A stretch of 64,000 nucleotides of DNA from positions 248,001-312,000 of the forward strand of contig NZ_CP109592.1 of NCBI RefSeq assembly GCF_036250675.1, read 5' to 3'. Positions 26,624 through 34,984 of this stretch are shown in pieces (position 1 is the stretch's first letter; every line of letters begins with the position of its first letter). The position numbers were made by a program, and so were the translations under genes. This stretch comes from Streptomyces sp. NBC_01689 (GTDB lineage: Bacteria > Actinomycetota > Actinomycetes > Streptomycetales > Streptomycetaceae). The notes under the pieces were generated by a model, which was not told where the DNA came from, searched no databases, and saw nothing but the letters and a program-made list of their open reading frames with translations.

Positions 26624-27532
26624 TCAGGCGGCGGGTGCCTCGATGTAGCTGAGGGCGTTGTAGATGGTGCGGTCGGGGTCGGTGATGGCGCGCCGGCCGT
26701 GCATGACGCGGGTGTTGTCGATGACGGCGGCGTCGCCGTCCTGCCAGTCGAGGTTCTCGGTGAGGCGGGCGGTGACCTCTTCGACCTCGGCGAGCAGGGG
26801 GGCGGGCAGTTCGGTGGTGTCGGCGAAGGTGATGGTGGGCTTCTCGTAGTTGAAGGAGGGGCCCAGGATGCTGTTGGCGAAGGAGGGGCGGGGGCCGAAG
26901 ACGGTGGGGCCGGCGGCGGGGGTGCGGAAGGAGTAGCGCACGCCGCCGTCGTCCTGGGGGGTGATCTCGGTGCCGGGCAGCTGTCCGGCCAGGGCGAGGA
27001 GTTCGCTCACCTGGATCCGGTCGGCGGGCTTGGTGCGGCCCAGCAGGTGGTGGGCCATGGCCCGCCACTGGGGTTCGCCGACGTAGCGGCTGTAGACGAT
27101 GTCCTGGGCGGCGAAGGCGGTGCGGGCCTGCTCGCTGAGGGCGTCCCAGACGCGGTAGCCGTCGCAGACGGTGGTCTGGGAGCCGGTGGAGGCGGCCTTC
27201 TCGCAGAAGAACCAGGCGAGGTGGGAGCGGAAGGGGCTGTTGCCGTTCTCGGTGTGCAGGCCGACCTCGTCGAAGCCCGCGTCGACCTTCTGGGCGACCT
27301 CGGAGTAGAAGTCGCGGGCGGGGTCGAGGGTGGTGGAGGTGGAGGTGTTCTGGACCAGGGCGGTGAAGGCGTCCATGTCGGCGCCGAAACCGCGCAGCAG
27401 CAGGAACCCGGCCTGGGCGAGGAGGTCGCGCAGTTCCTTGGGGTCGATGGCGTCGAGGCCGCCGGGGCCCGCGGGCTGGACCAGCAGGCCGCTGCCGGTG
27501 CCGTAGGGCGTGGTCTGCACAGCCGTACTCAT
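26624..27532 (-). CDS. Fe(II)/2-oxoglutarate oxygenase, TauD-like
   Basis: A 302-aa non-haem iron oxygenase. The metal triad reads H93-x-E95 (GLHTENGNSPF) with a distal His in IDNTRVMHGRRAI near residue 278, and an Arg suited to 2-oxoglutarate follows in PDRTIYN. ATG 27532 overlaps the stop of the acyl-CoA synthetase (ATGA), so the two are translated together. A coupled AMP-ligase/oxygenase pair suggests oxidation of the acyl or amino-acyl group activated by the ligase. It is not a close duplicate of the oxygenase at 1325. Confidence 0.85.
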   Translation of the reverse strand: MSTAVQTTPYGTGSGLLVQPAGPGGLDAIDPKELRDLLAQAGFLLLRGFGADMDAFTALVQNTSTSTTLDPARDFYSEVAQKVDAGFDEVGLHTENGNSPFRSHLAWFFCEKAASTGSQTTVCDGYRVWDALSEQARTAFAAQDIVYSRYVGEPQWRAMAHHLLGRTKPADRIQVSELLALAGQLPGTEITPQDDGGVRYSFRTPAAGPTVFGPRPSFANSILGPSFNYEKPTITFADTTELPAPLLAEVEEVTARLTENLDWQDGDAAVIDNTRVMHGRRAITDPDRTIYNALSYIEAPAA

Positions 27533-29154
27533 GCCTTCTCCTTGTTCTGGTTGCTCGGGGACGCCGCGGCCGTGGCGGGGGCCGGGCCGAGGACGTGGTG
27601 GCGGATGACGTCGCGGCGGGGGCGTCCGGTGACGGTGAAGCAGGTGGCGTAGGCGGGGTCGTCCTCGGACATGAGGTGGACGACGGCGGCGCGTTCGATG
27701 CCGGAGAGCCTGCGCCGGCCGAATTCGGTGATGCGGCCGCGGGCGGTGTCGGGGTCGAGGGCGGCGTCGATGACGAACAGGCCGTGCACGTCGTCGAGGC
27801 CGTCGGCGATGACGGCGGCCTCGCGGACGAAGCCGAGTTCGCGGTAGCGGGCCTCGACCCATTCGGGGGCGACGTTGCGGCCGCCCGCGGTGATGACGAG
27901 GTTCTTCTTGCGTCCGGTGATGCGCAGGTAGCCGTCGTCGTCGATCTCGGCGAGGTCGCCGGTGTGCAGGCGGCCCTGGTCGTCGACGACGACGCTGGAG
28001 GGGTCCTCGCGGGTGTAGCCGGCGAACAGGGAGGTGCTGCGGATGAGGAGTTCACCGTCGTCGGCGAGTTCGGCGTGGACGTGGTCCAGGGGGCGGCCGA
28101 CGGTGCCGAAGCGGACTTCGCCGGGGAAGTTCCAGGACACCACGGAGGAGTTCTCGCTCAGTCCGTAGCCCTCGTGGACGGTCAGTCCGTGGGCGTGCAG
28201 GCGCTGGAGGATCTCGGGCGGGACGGGGGCGCCGCCGCAGGCGATGAAGACCGGGCCGTCGTGGCCGAAGATCCGCCGGTGGCGTTCGGTGACGCTCTCG
28301 GCGGGCTGCTGGTCGCACACGGCGAGGAAGAGGCCGGCGACGGTGGGCGGGACGACCAGGGCGGTGGGGCGGGCCGCTCGCAGCAGGGTGAGCATGCGCG
28401 GTGCGGCGTCGGCGGCGGTGCCGACCAGGGCGGTGCCGGGGGGCAGGAAGGAGACCGAACCGCCTGCCAGGAAGGGCATGTAGAGGCCGGCGACCTGTTC
28501 GATGAGCAGGCTGAGGGGGACGATGGACAGGTACCGCTCGAAGATCGCCGGGCGGGTGCGGGTGCGCAGCGAGGTGAGCAGTGCGTCCAGGCCGTGCCGG
28601 CGGATCTGTACGCCTTTGGGGGCGGAGGTGGTGCCGGAGGTGTGGATGACCTTGACGACCGCGTCGTGGTCGGGGACGGGCGGGTGCGGGACGGGGGGCC
28701 GGGCGAGCAGGGCGGGCAGGTCGAGGGCGGTGGTGGGGCAGCCGGCGGGCAGGACGGGGTCGGGGGTGTCGGTGCTCCAGCGGGCCAGGGCCGCGCTGCC
28801 CGCGGTGTCGGTCAGGCACAGGTCGGCGCTCTCCAGGAGGGAGGCGGCCTGCTGGGCGGTGAAGGCGGTGGGTACGGGGATCTCCACGGCGCCGGCGAAC
28901 AGGGCGGCGAGGTCGGCGACGACCCATTCCGGGGAGTTCTCGGCGAGCAGTCCCACCCGGGCGGGGCGGCCCAGGGTGCGGGCCAGGCCGGTGAGGTCGG
29001 CGGCCAGGGCCAGGGCGGTGCGCAGGAGGTCGCGGTAGCTGTGGGTGGTGCCCTCGCCGCCGTCGGCGGCCAGGACGCGCACCATGACGGCGTCGCTGTC
29101 GGCCTGCCGCAGCAGTCCGCGGGCCAGGGACAGGGGTGCGGTCTCAGGCGGCAC
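27529..29154 (-). CDS. AMP-forming acyl-CoA synthetase/ligase
   Basis: A 541-aa ANL-superfamily enzyme with intact motifs: the P-loop VIHTSGTTSAPKGVQ near 168-182, EGYGLSENS, the ATP-binding TGDLAEIDDDGYLRITGRKKNLVI, and a C-terminal RRDVIRHH. It resembles long-chain fatty acyl-CoA synthetases, so a fatty or polyene carboxylate is a likelier substrate than an amino acid. Start ATG 29154 overlaps the preceding gene's end by 11 bp. It could activate a free polyunsaturated acid from the type II PKS or a starter acid (inference). Confidence 0.9.
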   Translation of the reverse strand: MPPETAPLSLARGLLRQADSDAVMVRVLAADGGEGTTHSYRDLLRTALALAADLTGLARTLGRPARVGLLAENSPEWVVADLAALFAGAVEIPVPTAFTAQQAASLLESADLCLTDTAGSAALARWSTDTPDPVLPAGCPTTALDLPALLARPPVPHPPVPDHDAVVKVIHTSGTTSAPKGVQIRRHGLDALLTSLRTRTRPAIFERYLSIVPLSLLIEQVAGLYMPFLAGGSVSFLPPGTALVGTAADAAPRMLTLLRAARPTALVVPPTVAGLFLAVCDQQPAESVTERHRRIFGHDGPVFIACGGAPVPPEILQRLHAHGLTVHEGYGLSENSSVVSWNFPGEVRFGTVGRPLDHVHAELADDGELLIRSTSLFAGYTREDPSSVVVDDQGRLHTGDLAEIDDDGYLRITGRKKNLVITAGGRNVAPEWVEARYRELGFVREAAVIADGLDDVHGLFVIDAALDPDTARGRITEFGRRRLSGIERAAVVHLMSEDDPAYATCFTVTGRPRRDVIRHHVLGPAPATAAASPSNQNKEKA

Positions 29155-29800
29155 GGGTCAGCACCCCCTGCTGTGCCGGGCGGTTGCTCAGCAGCCGCAT
29201 GTCGACCGAGGTGAAGCAGTAGCGGCCGATGGCGGCCAGCAGCAGGGTGGACTGTTCGGCGGCCTCGGCGTAGCCGACGACGGGCCGGGTGTCGTAGTAG
29301 GTGCCCCAGGAGGCGCGTTCGTCGGCGGGCAGCCGCTCCAGGGAGGCGTCGGCGAGGGGGTGGAAGACGCAGCCGAGGCGCTGCATGAGCGCGGCGAGCC
29401 GGCCGGTCATCGTCATGACGGCGTACGGGCGGCCCAGGCAGGCCATGATCAGCGGGATCGCTTTGATGATCTCGGCGCCGGCGGCGGCCCGTACGGAGGC
29501 GATGGAGCCGATCTGCAGGACCTGGGAGCGTTTGACGGGGGCGCCGACGGCCTGGGTGATGACGTCTTCGACGGGCGCGTCGAGATAGCGCTCCAGCAGG
29601 ATGGTCTCTTCCTCGGGGAAGGACAGGCCGGCGCAGGCGAGGACTTCCTCCTGGCCGTCGGCGGCGGTCTCGAAGAAGGCGAGGAAGCCGTCCGGGTCGG
29701 GGGTGATGCTGGCCCGGTACTGCTTGGCGAAGACCAGCCGGGCCAGGTCCGCGGCGGTCTGCCAGTCCGGGGTGCCGCGCTCGGACAGGGTGATTCTCAT
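29144..29800 (-). CDS. Thermostable-hemolysin family protein
   Basis: A 218-aa protein resembling the T_hemolysin family, whose fold is related to GNAT-type transferases: FARLVFAKQYRA-like start, ERYLDAPVEDVI, VLQIGSIASVRAAAG, a GRPYAVMTMTGRLAALMQRLGC core, and ASWGTYYDTRPVVGY. Family members sit next to acyl-CoA synthetase genes in several bacteria; the name does not imply a toxin. Gene order (ligase, then oxygenase downstream) suggests transfer or handling of an activated acyl group. The biochemical role is unproven. Confidence 0.7.
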   Translation of the reverse strand: MRITLSERGTPDWQTAADLARLVFAKQYRASITPDPDGFLAFFETAADGQEEVLACAGLSFPEEETILLERYLDAPVEDVITQAVGAPVKRSQVLQIGSIASVRAAAGAEIIKAIPLIMACLGRPYAVMTMTGRLAALMQRLGCVFHPLADASLERLPADERASWGTYYDTRPVVGYAEAAEQSTLLLAAIGRYCFTSVDMRLLSNRPAQQGVLTRAA

Positions 29801-29843
29801 GTGCTGCGCTCCCTAACGGGGTGGGGTGGGACGCGAGGCTCAC

Positions 29844-31025
29844 TCATCGCCCGAGCACCGCGGAGTGGTGCGCGGCCGGCCGGGCGCTGAGGGCGAGTTC
29901 CGCGGCCCGCAGGGCGCTGTTGATGGAGGTCTCGGCGAGGATGCCGGGGGCGGCGACGCTGTCGCCGGCCAGGAACACCCCGTCCCCGCGGTCGACGGCG
30001 GGCCGGTCGCGCCAGCTGAGGCCGGGCAGGTCGAGGGCGCCGGTGCGGCCCCGGGAGACGCCTTCGCGGCGCCACAGGATGCGCTGCTGCCAGCCGGGGG
30101 TGGTCAGGTCGAAGAGTTTCTCCAGCCGGGCCAGCGCGTCGGCCTTCGACTCGCCGGGCCTGATCGGCATCTGTCCCTGGAACAGGGCCTGGCCCTCGGG
30201 GGCGAGGGAGGGGTCGTGGTCGGAGTACTGGGAGGTGAAGCCGCCCTCGTCCATGTCGAAGGAGACGTTGCCGTCCTTCTTGGAGTGGGTGACGGCCATG
30301 TCGAGCAGGGCGGCGGTGCCGCTGGGCCACTGCAGGGAGTCGTCGCCGAGCAGGCTGCGGGCGGCGGCGAGGGAGGTGGCGACGATGACCGGTCCGCCGG
30401 TGGGCAGTTCGGTCAGCCGGGAGCCGGTCTCGATGACGACGCCGCGGGCGCGGGCGACGCGTTCCATGCGGGCGATCAGCGCGCCCCAGCCGCCCATGAA
30501 GTAGCGGCTGGGCAGCGGGAAGCGGGGGGTGCCCACGCGCAGCAGGCGTTCCCACACGAAGGCCGCGGAGAGGCGTCCGGGGTCGCCGTCGAAGAGGATC
30601 GGGCCGAGGAAGCCGAGGGCTTCGTCGACGGTCTGCTGGGCGAAGCGTTCGCTCGCCCAGTCCTGGAAGGAGCGGTCGACGGGGACGTCGATGCCGCGGT
30701 GCATCCAGGTCATCCGCATGTAGCCGCCGGGCAGGGTCATCCGCAGCCGGCCCTGGTGGCGGAAGCGCATCCGGGTCCACTCGTGGAAGGACAGCCGTAC
30801 GTAGCGGCCGGCCAGTCCGCGCTGCAGCAGCCAGTGCCAGGCGTCGCCGTTGTCGAAGAAGGTGTGCGGCCCGTCGTTGGTGACGTAGGGGCCGGAGGCG
30901 GAGCGGGCGCGGCCGCCCGCGTGGGAGTGGGCCTCGTGGACGGTGACGTGGGCGCCCTGTTCGGCGGCGGAGATCGCCGCGGTCAGGCCGGCCAGTCCGC
31001 CGCCGATGATCGTGATGTTCGCCAT
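29844..31025 (-). CDS. FAD-dependent desaturase/oxidase (phytoene desaturase/amine oxidase-like)
   Basis: A 393-aa flavoprotein. The dinucleotide-binding motif is at the N-terminus (ITIIGGGLAGLTAA, then HEAHSHAGGRARS, typical of the phytoene desaturase/protoporphyrinogen oxidase group). The C-terminal FAD motif reads DGVFLAGDSVAAPGILAETSINSALRAA in pieces. In cinnamoyl-lipid pathways an enzyme of this group oxidises the cyclised polyene to a benzene ring, and a highly reducing type II PKS lies just upstream here. That role is plausible but not shown. ATG 31025, 46 bp after the aldo-keto reductase. Confidence 0.82.
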   Translation of the reverse strand: MANITIIGGGLAGLTAAISAAEQGAHVTVHEAHSHAGGRARSASGPYVTNDGPHTFFDNGDAWHWLLQRGLAGRYVRLSFHEWTRMRFRHQGRLRMTLPGGYMRMTWMHRGIDVPVDRSFQDWASERFAQQTVDEALGFLGPILFDGDPGRLSAAFVWERLLRVGTPRFPLPSRYFMGGWGALIARMERVARARGVVIETGSRLTELPTGGPVIVATSLAAARSLLGDDSLQWPSGTAALLDMAVTHSKKDGNVSFDMDEGGFTSQYSDHDPSLAPEGQALFQGQMPIRPGESKADALARLEKLFDLTTPGWQQRILWRREGVSRGRTGALDLPGLSWRDRPAVDRGDGVFLAGDSVAAPGILAETSINSALRAAELALSARPAAHHSAVLGR

Positions 31026-31071
31026 GGTTGTCGCTCTCACTCGTCTTCGAAGGTCCGCGGCCGGTCGGGGT

Positions 31072-32067
31072 TCAGCCGTCGAGCGTGGCCATGGCGCCGA
31101 CGGGATAGCGGTCCCCCACCGTGGAGCCGTGGGGGGCGATCTCGTCGAGCGCCCTGAGGTCGTCCGCACTCAGGGTCACGTCGCTCGCGGCGAGGTTCTC
31201 CTGCAGGTACGGGACGCGCTTGGTGCCGGGGATGGCGATGACGTCGTCGCCCTGGGCGAGCACCCAGGCCAGGGCGAGCTGCCCGGCGGTGATGCCCTTG
31301 GACGCGGCCAGGTGCTGCAGCCGTTCGACGACGTGCAGGTTCTGGTCGAGGTTGCCCTGCTGGAAGCGGGGCGCGATACGGCGGAAGTCGTGTTCGGCCA
31401 GCCCGTCGAGGCTGCGGATGCGGCCGGTGAGCAGGCCGCGGCCCAGCGGGCTGTAGCCGACGAAGCCGATGCCCAGTTCGCGGACGGTGGCCAGGACTCC
31501 GTTGGCCTCGACGTCGCGGGTGGACAGGGAGTACTCGGTCTGTACGGCGGCCAGCGGGTGCACGGCGTGGGCGCGGCGGATGGTGGCGGCGGACGCCTCG
31601 CACACGCCGAGGTGGCGGACCTTGCCGGCCTGGACCAGTTCGGCCAGCGCGCCGACGGACTCCTCGACGGGCACGGCGGGGTCGACGCGGTGCAGGTAGT
31701 ACAGGTCGAGGTGGTCGGTGCCCAGCCGGCGCAGGGTGCCCTCGACGGCGGTACGGATGTAGTCGGGGCGGTTGTTGAGGCGGCCGGTGATGGTGCCGTC
31801 CTCGGTGACCTCGTTGCCGACCTTGGAACAGACGACGACGCCGTCGCGGCGGCCGGCGATGACCCGGGCGACGAACTCCTCGTTGCTGTGCGGGCCGTAG
31901 AAGTCGGCGGTGTCGAGGAGGGTGACGCCCAGTTCCAGTGCCCGGTGCGCGGTGCGCAGGGCCTCCTGCTCGTCGGCGGGGCCGTAGGCGAAGGTCATGC
32001 CCATGCAGCCGAGTCCCTGTTCGGAGACCGCCGGCCCCTGGCTGCCGAGTGTTCGTTGCCGCATCAT
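31072..32067 (-). CDS. Aldo/keto reductase
   Basis: A 331-aa NADPH-dependent reductase with the (beta/alpha)8 aldo-keto signature: LGCMGMTFAYG, then LLDTADFYGPHSNEEF with the catalytic Asp and Tyr, SKVGNEV holding the Lys, and DLYYLHRVD with the His. It resembles the pyridoxal reductase/YghZ-type group found in many deoxysugar and polyketide clusters. First gene of the - strand tailoring operon; a putative operator overlaps its promoter at 32136-32167. Confidence 0.9.
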   Translation of the reverse strand: MMRQRTLGSQGPAVSEQGLGCMGMTFAYGPADEQEALRTAHRALELGVTLLDTADFYGPHSNEEFVARVIAGRRDGVVVCSKVGNEVTEDGTITGRLNNRPDYIRTAVEGTLRRLGTDHLDLYYLHRVDPAVPVEESVGALAELVQAGKVRHLGVCEASAATIRRAHAVHPLAAVQTEYSLSTRDVEANGVLATVRELGIGFVGYSPLGRGLLTGRIRSLDGLAEHDFRRIAPRFQQGNLDQNLHVVERLQHLAASKGITAGQLALAWVLAQGDDVIAIPGTKRVPYLQENLAASDVTLSADDLRALDEIAPHGSTVGDRYPVGAMATLDG

Positions 32068-32135
32068 CGGTTCCTTCCTGAGCCGTGCGGGCGGGTGCCG
32101 TCCCGGGTACGGCCGGTTCCGGCACCACCCGGGAA

Positions 32136-32167
32136 TTAGCAGTGACAGTATTGATGCCCTTGCTAGA
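32136..32167. promoter_or_regulatory. Putative operator upstream of aldo-keto reductase operon
   Basis: On the minus strand CTGTCACTGCTAA (32148-32136) matches the shared TTGTCAnYGCTAGA motif. A facing half TGCCCTTGCTAGA (32155-32167, plus strand) makes an inverted pair, TTAGCA...TGCTAG. Confidence 0.5.
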
Positions 32168-32919
32168 GAAGTACTGGGGCCGGGTGGCCTGCGGCCGGCT
32201 CACCAGGTCCGGGACTCCTGGAGCCGGGGGCGCCGACTGCCCCCGGCAGGGGGGCTGTTGACCGGCACCGGTTTCCTTGAGCCCCGGGGGCGCCTGCGGG
32301 CGTCGGCTCCGCGATCCGGGAAACCGCCCGCCGGGGGCCGGTCTTTATGCGCCGGGGCGCCGACTCCCCTCGGGCGGGGGGCCGTTGACCGGCACCGGTT
32401 CCCTTGAGCCCGGGGGGGCGCCTGCGGGCGTCGGCTCCGCGATCCGGGAAACCGCCCGCCGGGGGCCGGTCTCCATGCGCCGGGGGCGCCGACTGCCTCC
32501 GGGCCAGGGGCCGTTCAGGTGCACCGGGTCGGGTGCCGCGCCGGTTGCCGGGCGCGCCCCGGACCGCCCTGGCCGTGGCATCCCGGCCGGGACAGGGAGC
32601 CGACTCCGCCGAGCCGAGGCCTGTTCACCCCTGCGGGCCCTCGCGCAGGAGTCGATCCCCCGTGGTCCGGGGCCCGTTCACCGGGTTCAGCTCCCGGTCC
32701 GGAGGCGTTCGAGGAGAGGTGTCCCTCGGGCGGAGGCCGTTCACCGCATCACTCCCCTGGCCCCCGGGCCCGTCCACCGCGTCACCGGTCGGCCCGGGCG
32801 GGGACCGGTCCGGGCGTACCGGCCCCCGAGGTTCGGGCTCCGGCGGCCCGTCCGCCGGGGGCGGGCCGCCGGGGGGGCGGCCGGTTGCCGGTCGGTCGGC
32901 TGGGGCCGCCCGTCGGCGG
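32168..32919. repeat. Intergenic region with ~128-bp tandem duplication
   Basis: No gene recognised. Units start at 32232 and 32359 (periods 127 and 129 bp), with a partial third at 32488. Each full unit contains GTTGACCGGCACCGGTT, CCTTGAGCC, and GCGTCGGCTCCGCGATCCGG. The first two units are nearly identical, so the duplication is recent. The rest (32530-32919) is GC-rich spacer with nothing I recognise. Confidence 0.65.
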
Positions 32920-33789
32920 TCAGTCGGCGGTGGTCAGCTCGGTGGTGACGGAGGTCCAGGTGTGGGCCGTGCCGGTGGTGGTGCTGTCGGCGAGGCGGGA
33001 CCAGGGGTCGGTGCCGAGGATCTCGGTGGCCTGTTCGCGCAGCCACTGGTCGAAGGGGTCGGTGGAGGTGAGCAGGCGGCGGGCGGCGGCCTGCGGGTCG
33101 CGGGCTTCGATCTGGTGGACGAGGACGTCGTGGCCGTCGAGCGGGCGCAGGTCGAAGGACTCCTGGAGGATGCCGGCGCGGCGCCGGGAGGTCTCGTAGG
33201 CGTGCAGCCGGGGTCCGGCGAGCTCGGTCTGCAGGCGGCGCCAGCCTTCGGCGGCGCCGCCGGTCAGGGTGAGCAGGGTGCAGGCGCCGGTGACGGCGCG
33301 GCGGGCGGCGGCGCGGGCCGCGGTGCGGGCGGCGGGGGCCAGCCGGCGCATGCCGAGCACGGCGAGCATGTTGGACTCCACGCCGATGCCCCAGCGTTCG
33401 GCGATCAGGCCGTTGTCGAGCAGCCGCCACACCACGACGCCGTTGAACTCGATGACCTGTCCGGTGGGGGCGGCGCCGAGGAAGTCGCCGAGGTGGGTGC
33501 CGCGCCAGGTGTTGTGGATGACGACGTGGTCGCCGTGGGCGCTCATGTCCTGGATGGTCACGTGCAGGTCGGGGAAGCCCTCGCGCAGGCCGGCGATGGT
33601 GTAGCGGACTCCTTCGAGTCCTTCGGGGGCTCCGGGCAGCGGCTGGTGGTCGACCATGTCGGGGCTGTAGATCTCGTCCACGACCGAGAAGTCGCCCTGG
33701 TTGACGAAGGCGTCGAAGACCCGGCGGATGGTCTTCTTGTTGCGCTCCTCCACGCTCTGTGCGGTGCGCACCGTCTCTTGTATCGACAC
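32920..33789 (-). CDS. SnoaL-like protein with C-terminal extension
   Basis: A 289-aa protein starting at GTG 33789, with AAGGA upstream. Residues ~15-145 are a SnoaL-like domain (KKTIRRVFDAFVNQGDFSVVDEIY, HGDHVVIHNTWRGTHLGDFLG, FNGVVVWRLLDNGLIAERWG). The remaining ~140 residues, after an Ala/Arg-rich stretch, look like a second ligand-binding or dimerisation domain (VLVHQIEARDPQAAARRLL). It is the last gene of the type II PKS operon and may assist cyclisation. Extra domains on SnoaL proteins are less common. Confidence 0.75.
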   Translation of the reverse strand: MSIQETVRTAQSVEERNKKTIRRVFDAFVNQGDFSVVDEIYSPDMVDHQPLPGAPEGLEGVRYTIAGLREGFPDLHVTIQDMSAHGDHVVIHNTWRGTHLGDFLGAAPTGQVIEFNGVVVWRLLDNGLIAERWGIGVESNMLAVLGMRRLAPAARTAARAAARRAVTGACTLLTLTGGAAEGWRRLQTELAGPRLHAYETSRRRAGILQESFDLRPLDGHDVLVHQIEARDPQAAARRLLTSTDPFDQWLREQATEILGTDPWSRLADSTTTGTAHTWTSVTTELTTAD

Positions 33790-33857
33790 GTTCCATCCTT
33801 GTGGTGTCGGCGCCCGCGGGGGGCGGGTCGGGGCGGGCGGGGGCGGGCCGGGGCCCG

Positions 33858-34982
33858 TCACCGGCCGGGGAAGGGGGCGTCCCAGGTGAGGGTGAGGCCC
33901 GCGTACACGTAGCGGCTGGCCTCGATGGCGAGGAGCAGGACGGTGTCGCCGGGGGTGATGCGGCCCTGGCTCCAGCCGGCGTCCAGGGCCAGCGGGACGG
34001 CGGCGGAGCCGGTGGCGCCGACGTCGGTGAGGTTCTCCACGATGGTCTTGCTCAGGGTGGTCCGGTCGGCGTCGGACAGTCCGGCGGTGCCGTACTCGCT
34101 GGCGAAGTACTCGGCGTTTCCCTCGGGCAGGACGCAGGCGTCGATGTCGTCGAGGGTGAGGCGGGAGCGGTGGAGCATGTCGTGGATGCCCTCGACGAAG
34201 ACGCGGGGGCCGAAGCGGGCGGTGCCGGGGATGTCGAGGCGGATGTCCATGAGGCGGGGGCGGCGCTGCTGTTCGGCGAGGGGGGCGTCGGTGCCGCCGC
34301 CGATGATGTGCATGCCGGGTTTGCGGGTGCCGCCCAGGGAGCGGGTGGCGAAGACGGGGCGCGGGCGGCCGGCGGCGGAGCCTTCCTCGCCGGCGCGCAG
34401 CACCATGGCGCCGGCGCCGTCGCCGAAGGTGTAGACGGTCAGGCGGTCGCGCATCCGTACGCGTTCGGGTTCGCGGCCCAGGAAGACGGGGGCCAGCAGC
34501 GGGGAGACGGCTTCGGCGCCGATGACCAGGGCGGTGGCGTAGGTGCCGTCGGCGAGCAGGCGGCGGGCGATGTCGAGGGCTTGGACGGCGCCGACGCAGC
34601 CGGCCCTGACCTCGATGACGGCGCAGCGTTCCAGGCCGAGTTGTTCCTGGACGTAGGTGGCGGCGACGGGCAGCAGGTAGTCGGGGCTGGCGGTGGAGAC
34701 GACGATGAGGTCGATCTCGTCGGCGCCGACGCCGGCCCGGTCGAGGGCCTGGCGGGCGGCGGCGGTCGCCATGGCGGAGGTGCTGGTGGTGTGGGCGCCG
34801 GTGCGGGGGTCGGTCATCCAGTGCCGGCGCTGGACCTGGATGCCGTCCAGGACGTCGTCGGGCAGCGGTCCGCAGACGCGGGCCAGGGCGTCGTTGTCGA
34901 GGGCCTCGCCGGGCAGGTGGGCGCCGGTGGCCAGGACGGACACGTGGCGTTCGGCGGGGGGCGGGGCGGGGGTGTGGGGCAT
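33858..34982 (-). CDS. KAS III-like ketosynthase/acyltransferase with altered active site
   Basis: A 374-aa thiolase-fold protein of the FabH family. The nucleophilic Cys is present (IEVRAGCVGAV, C129). The His of the usual HQAN motif is lost: the aligned residues read LPEGNAEYF (286-289 PEGN). The GN(T/S) Asn region is also changed (DVGATGSAAVPLAL). A free-standing FabH with this damage may act as an acyl transferase or priming enzyme rather than a decarboxylating condensing enzyme. It begins 2 bp after the KS-CLF gene ends, so it belongs to the same operon. Confidence 0.82.
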   Translation of the reverse strand: MPHTPAPPPAERHVSVLATGAHLPGEALDNDALARVCGPLPDDVLDGIQVQRRHWMTDPRTGAHTTSTSAMATAAARQALDRAGVGADEIDLIVVSTASPDYLLPVAATYVQEQLGLERCAVIEVRAGCVGAVQALDIARRLLADGTYATALVIGAEAVSPLLAPVFLGREPERVRMRDRLTVYTFGDGAGAMVLRAGEEGSAAGRPRPVFATRSLGGTRKPGMHIIGGGTDAPLAEQQRRPRLMDIRLDIPGTARFGPRVFVEGIHDMLHRSRLTLDDIDACVLPEGNAEYFASEYGTAGLSDADRTTLSKTIVENLTDVGATGSAAVPLALDAGWSQGRITPGDTVLLLAIEASRYVYAGLTLTWDAPFPGR

Positions 34983-34984
34983 GG

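Noticed and set aside
29144..29800. A pore-forming toxin
   Set aside because: The thermostable-hemolysin family name is historical; context and fold relations suggest a biosynthetic transferase instead.
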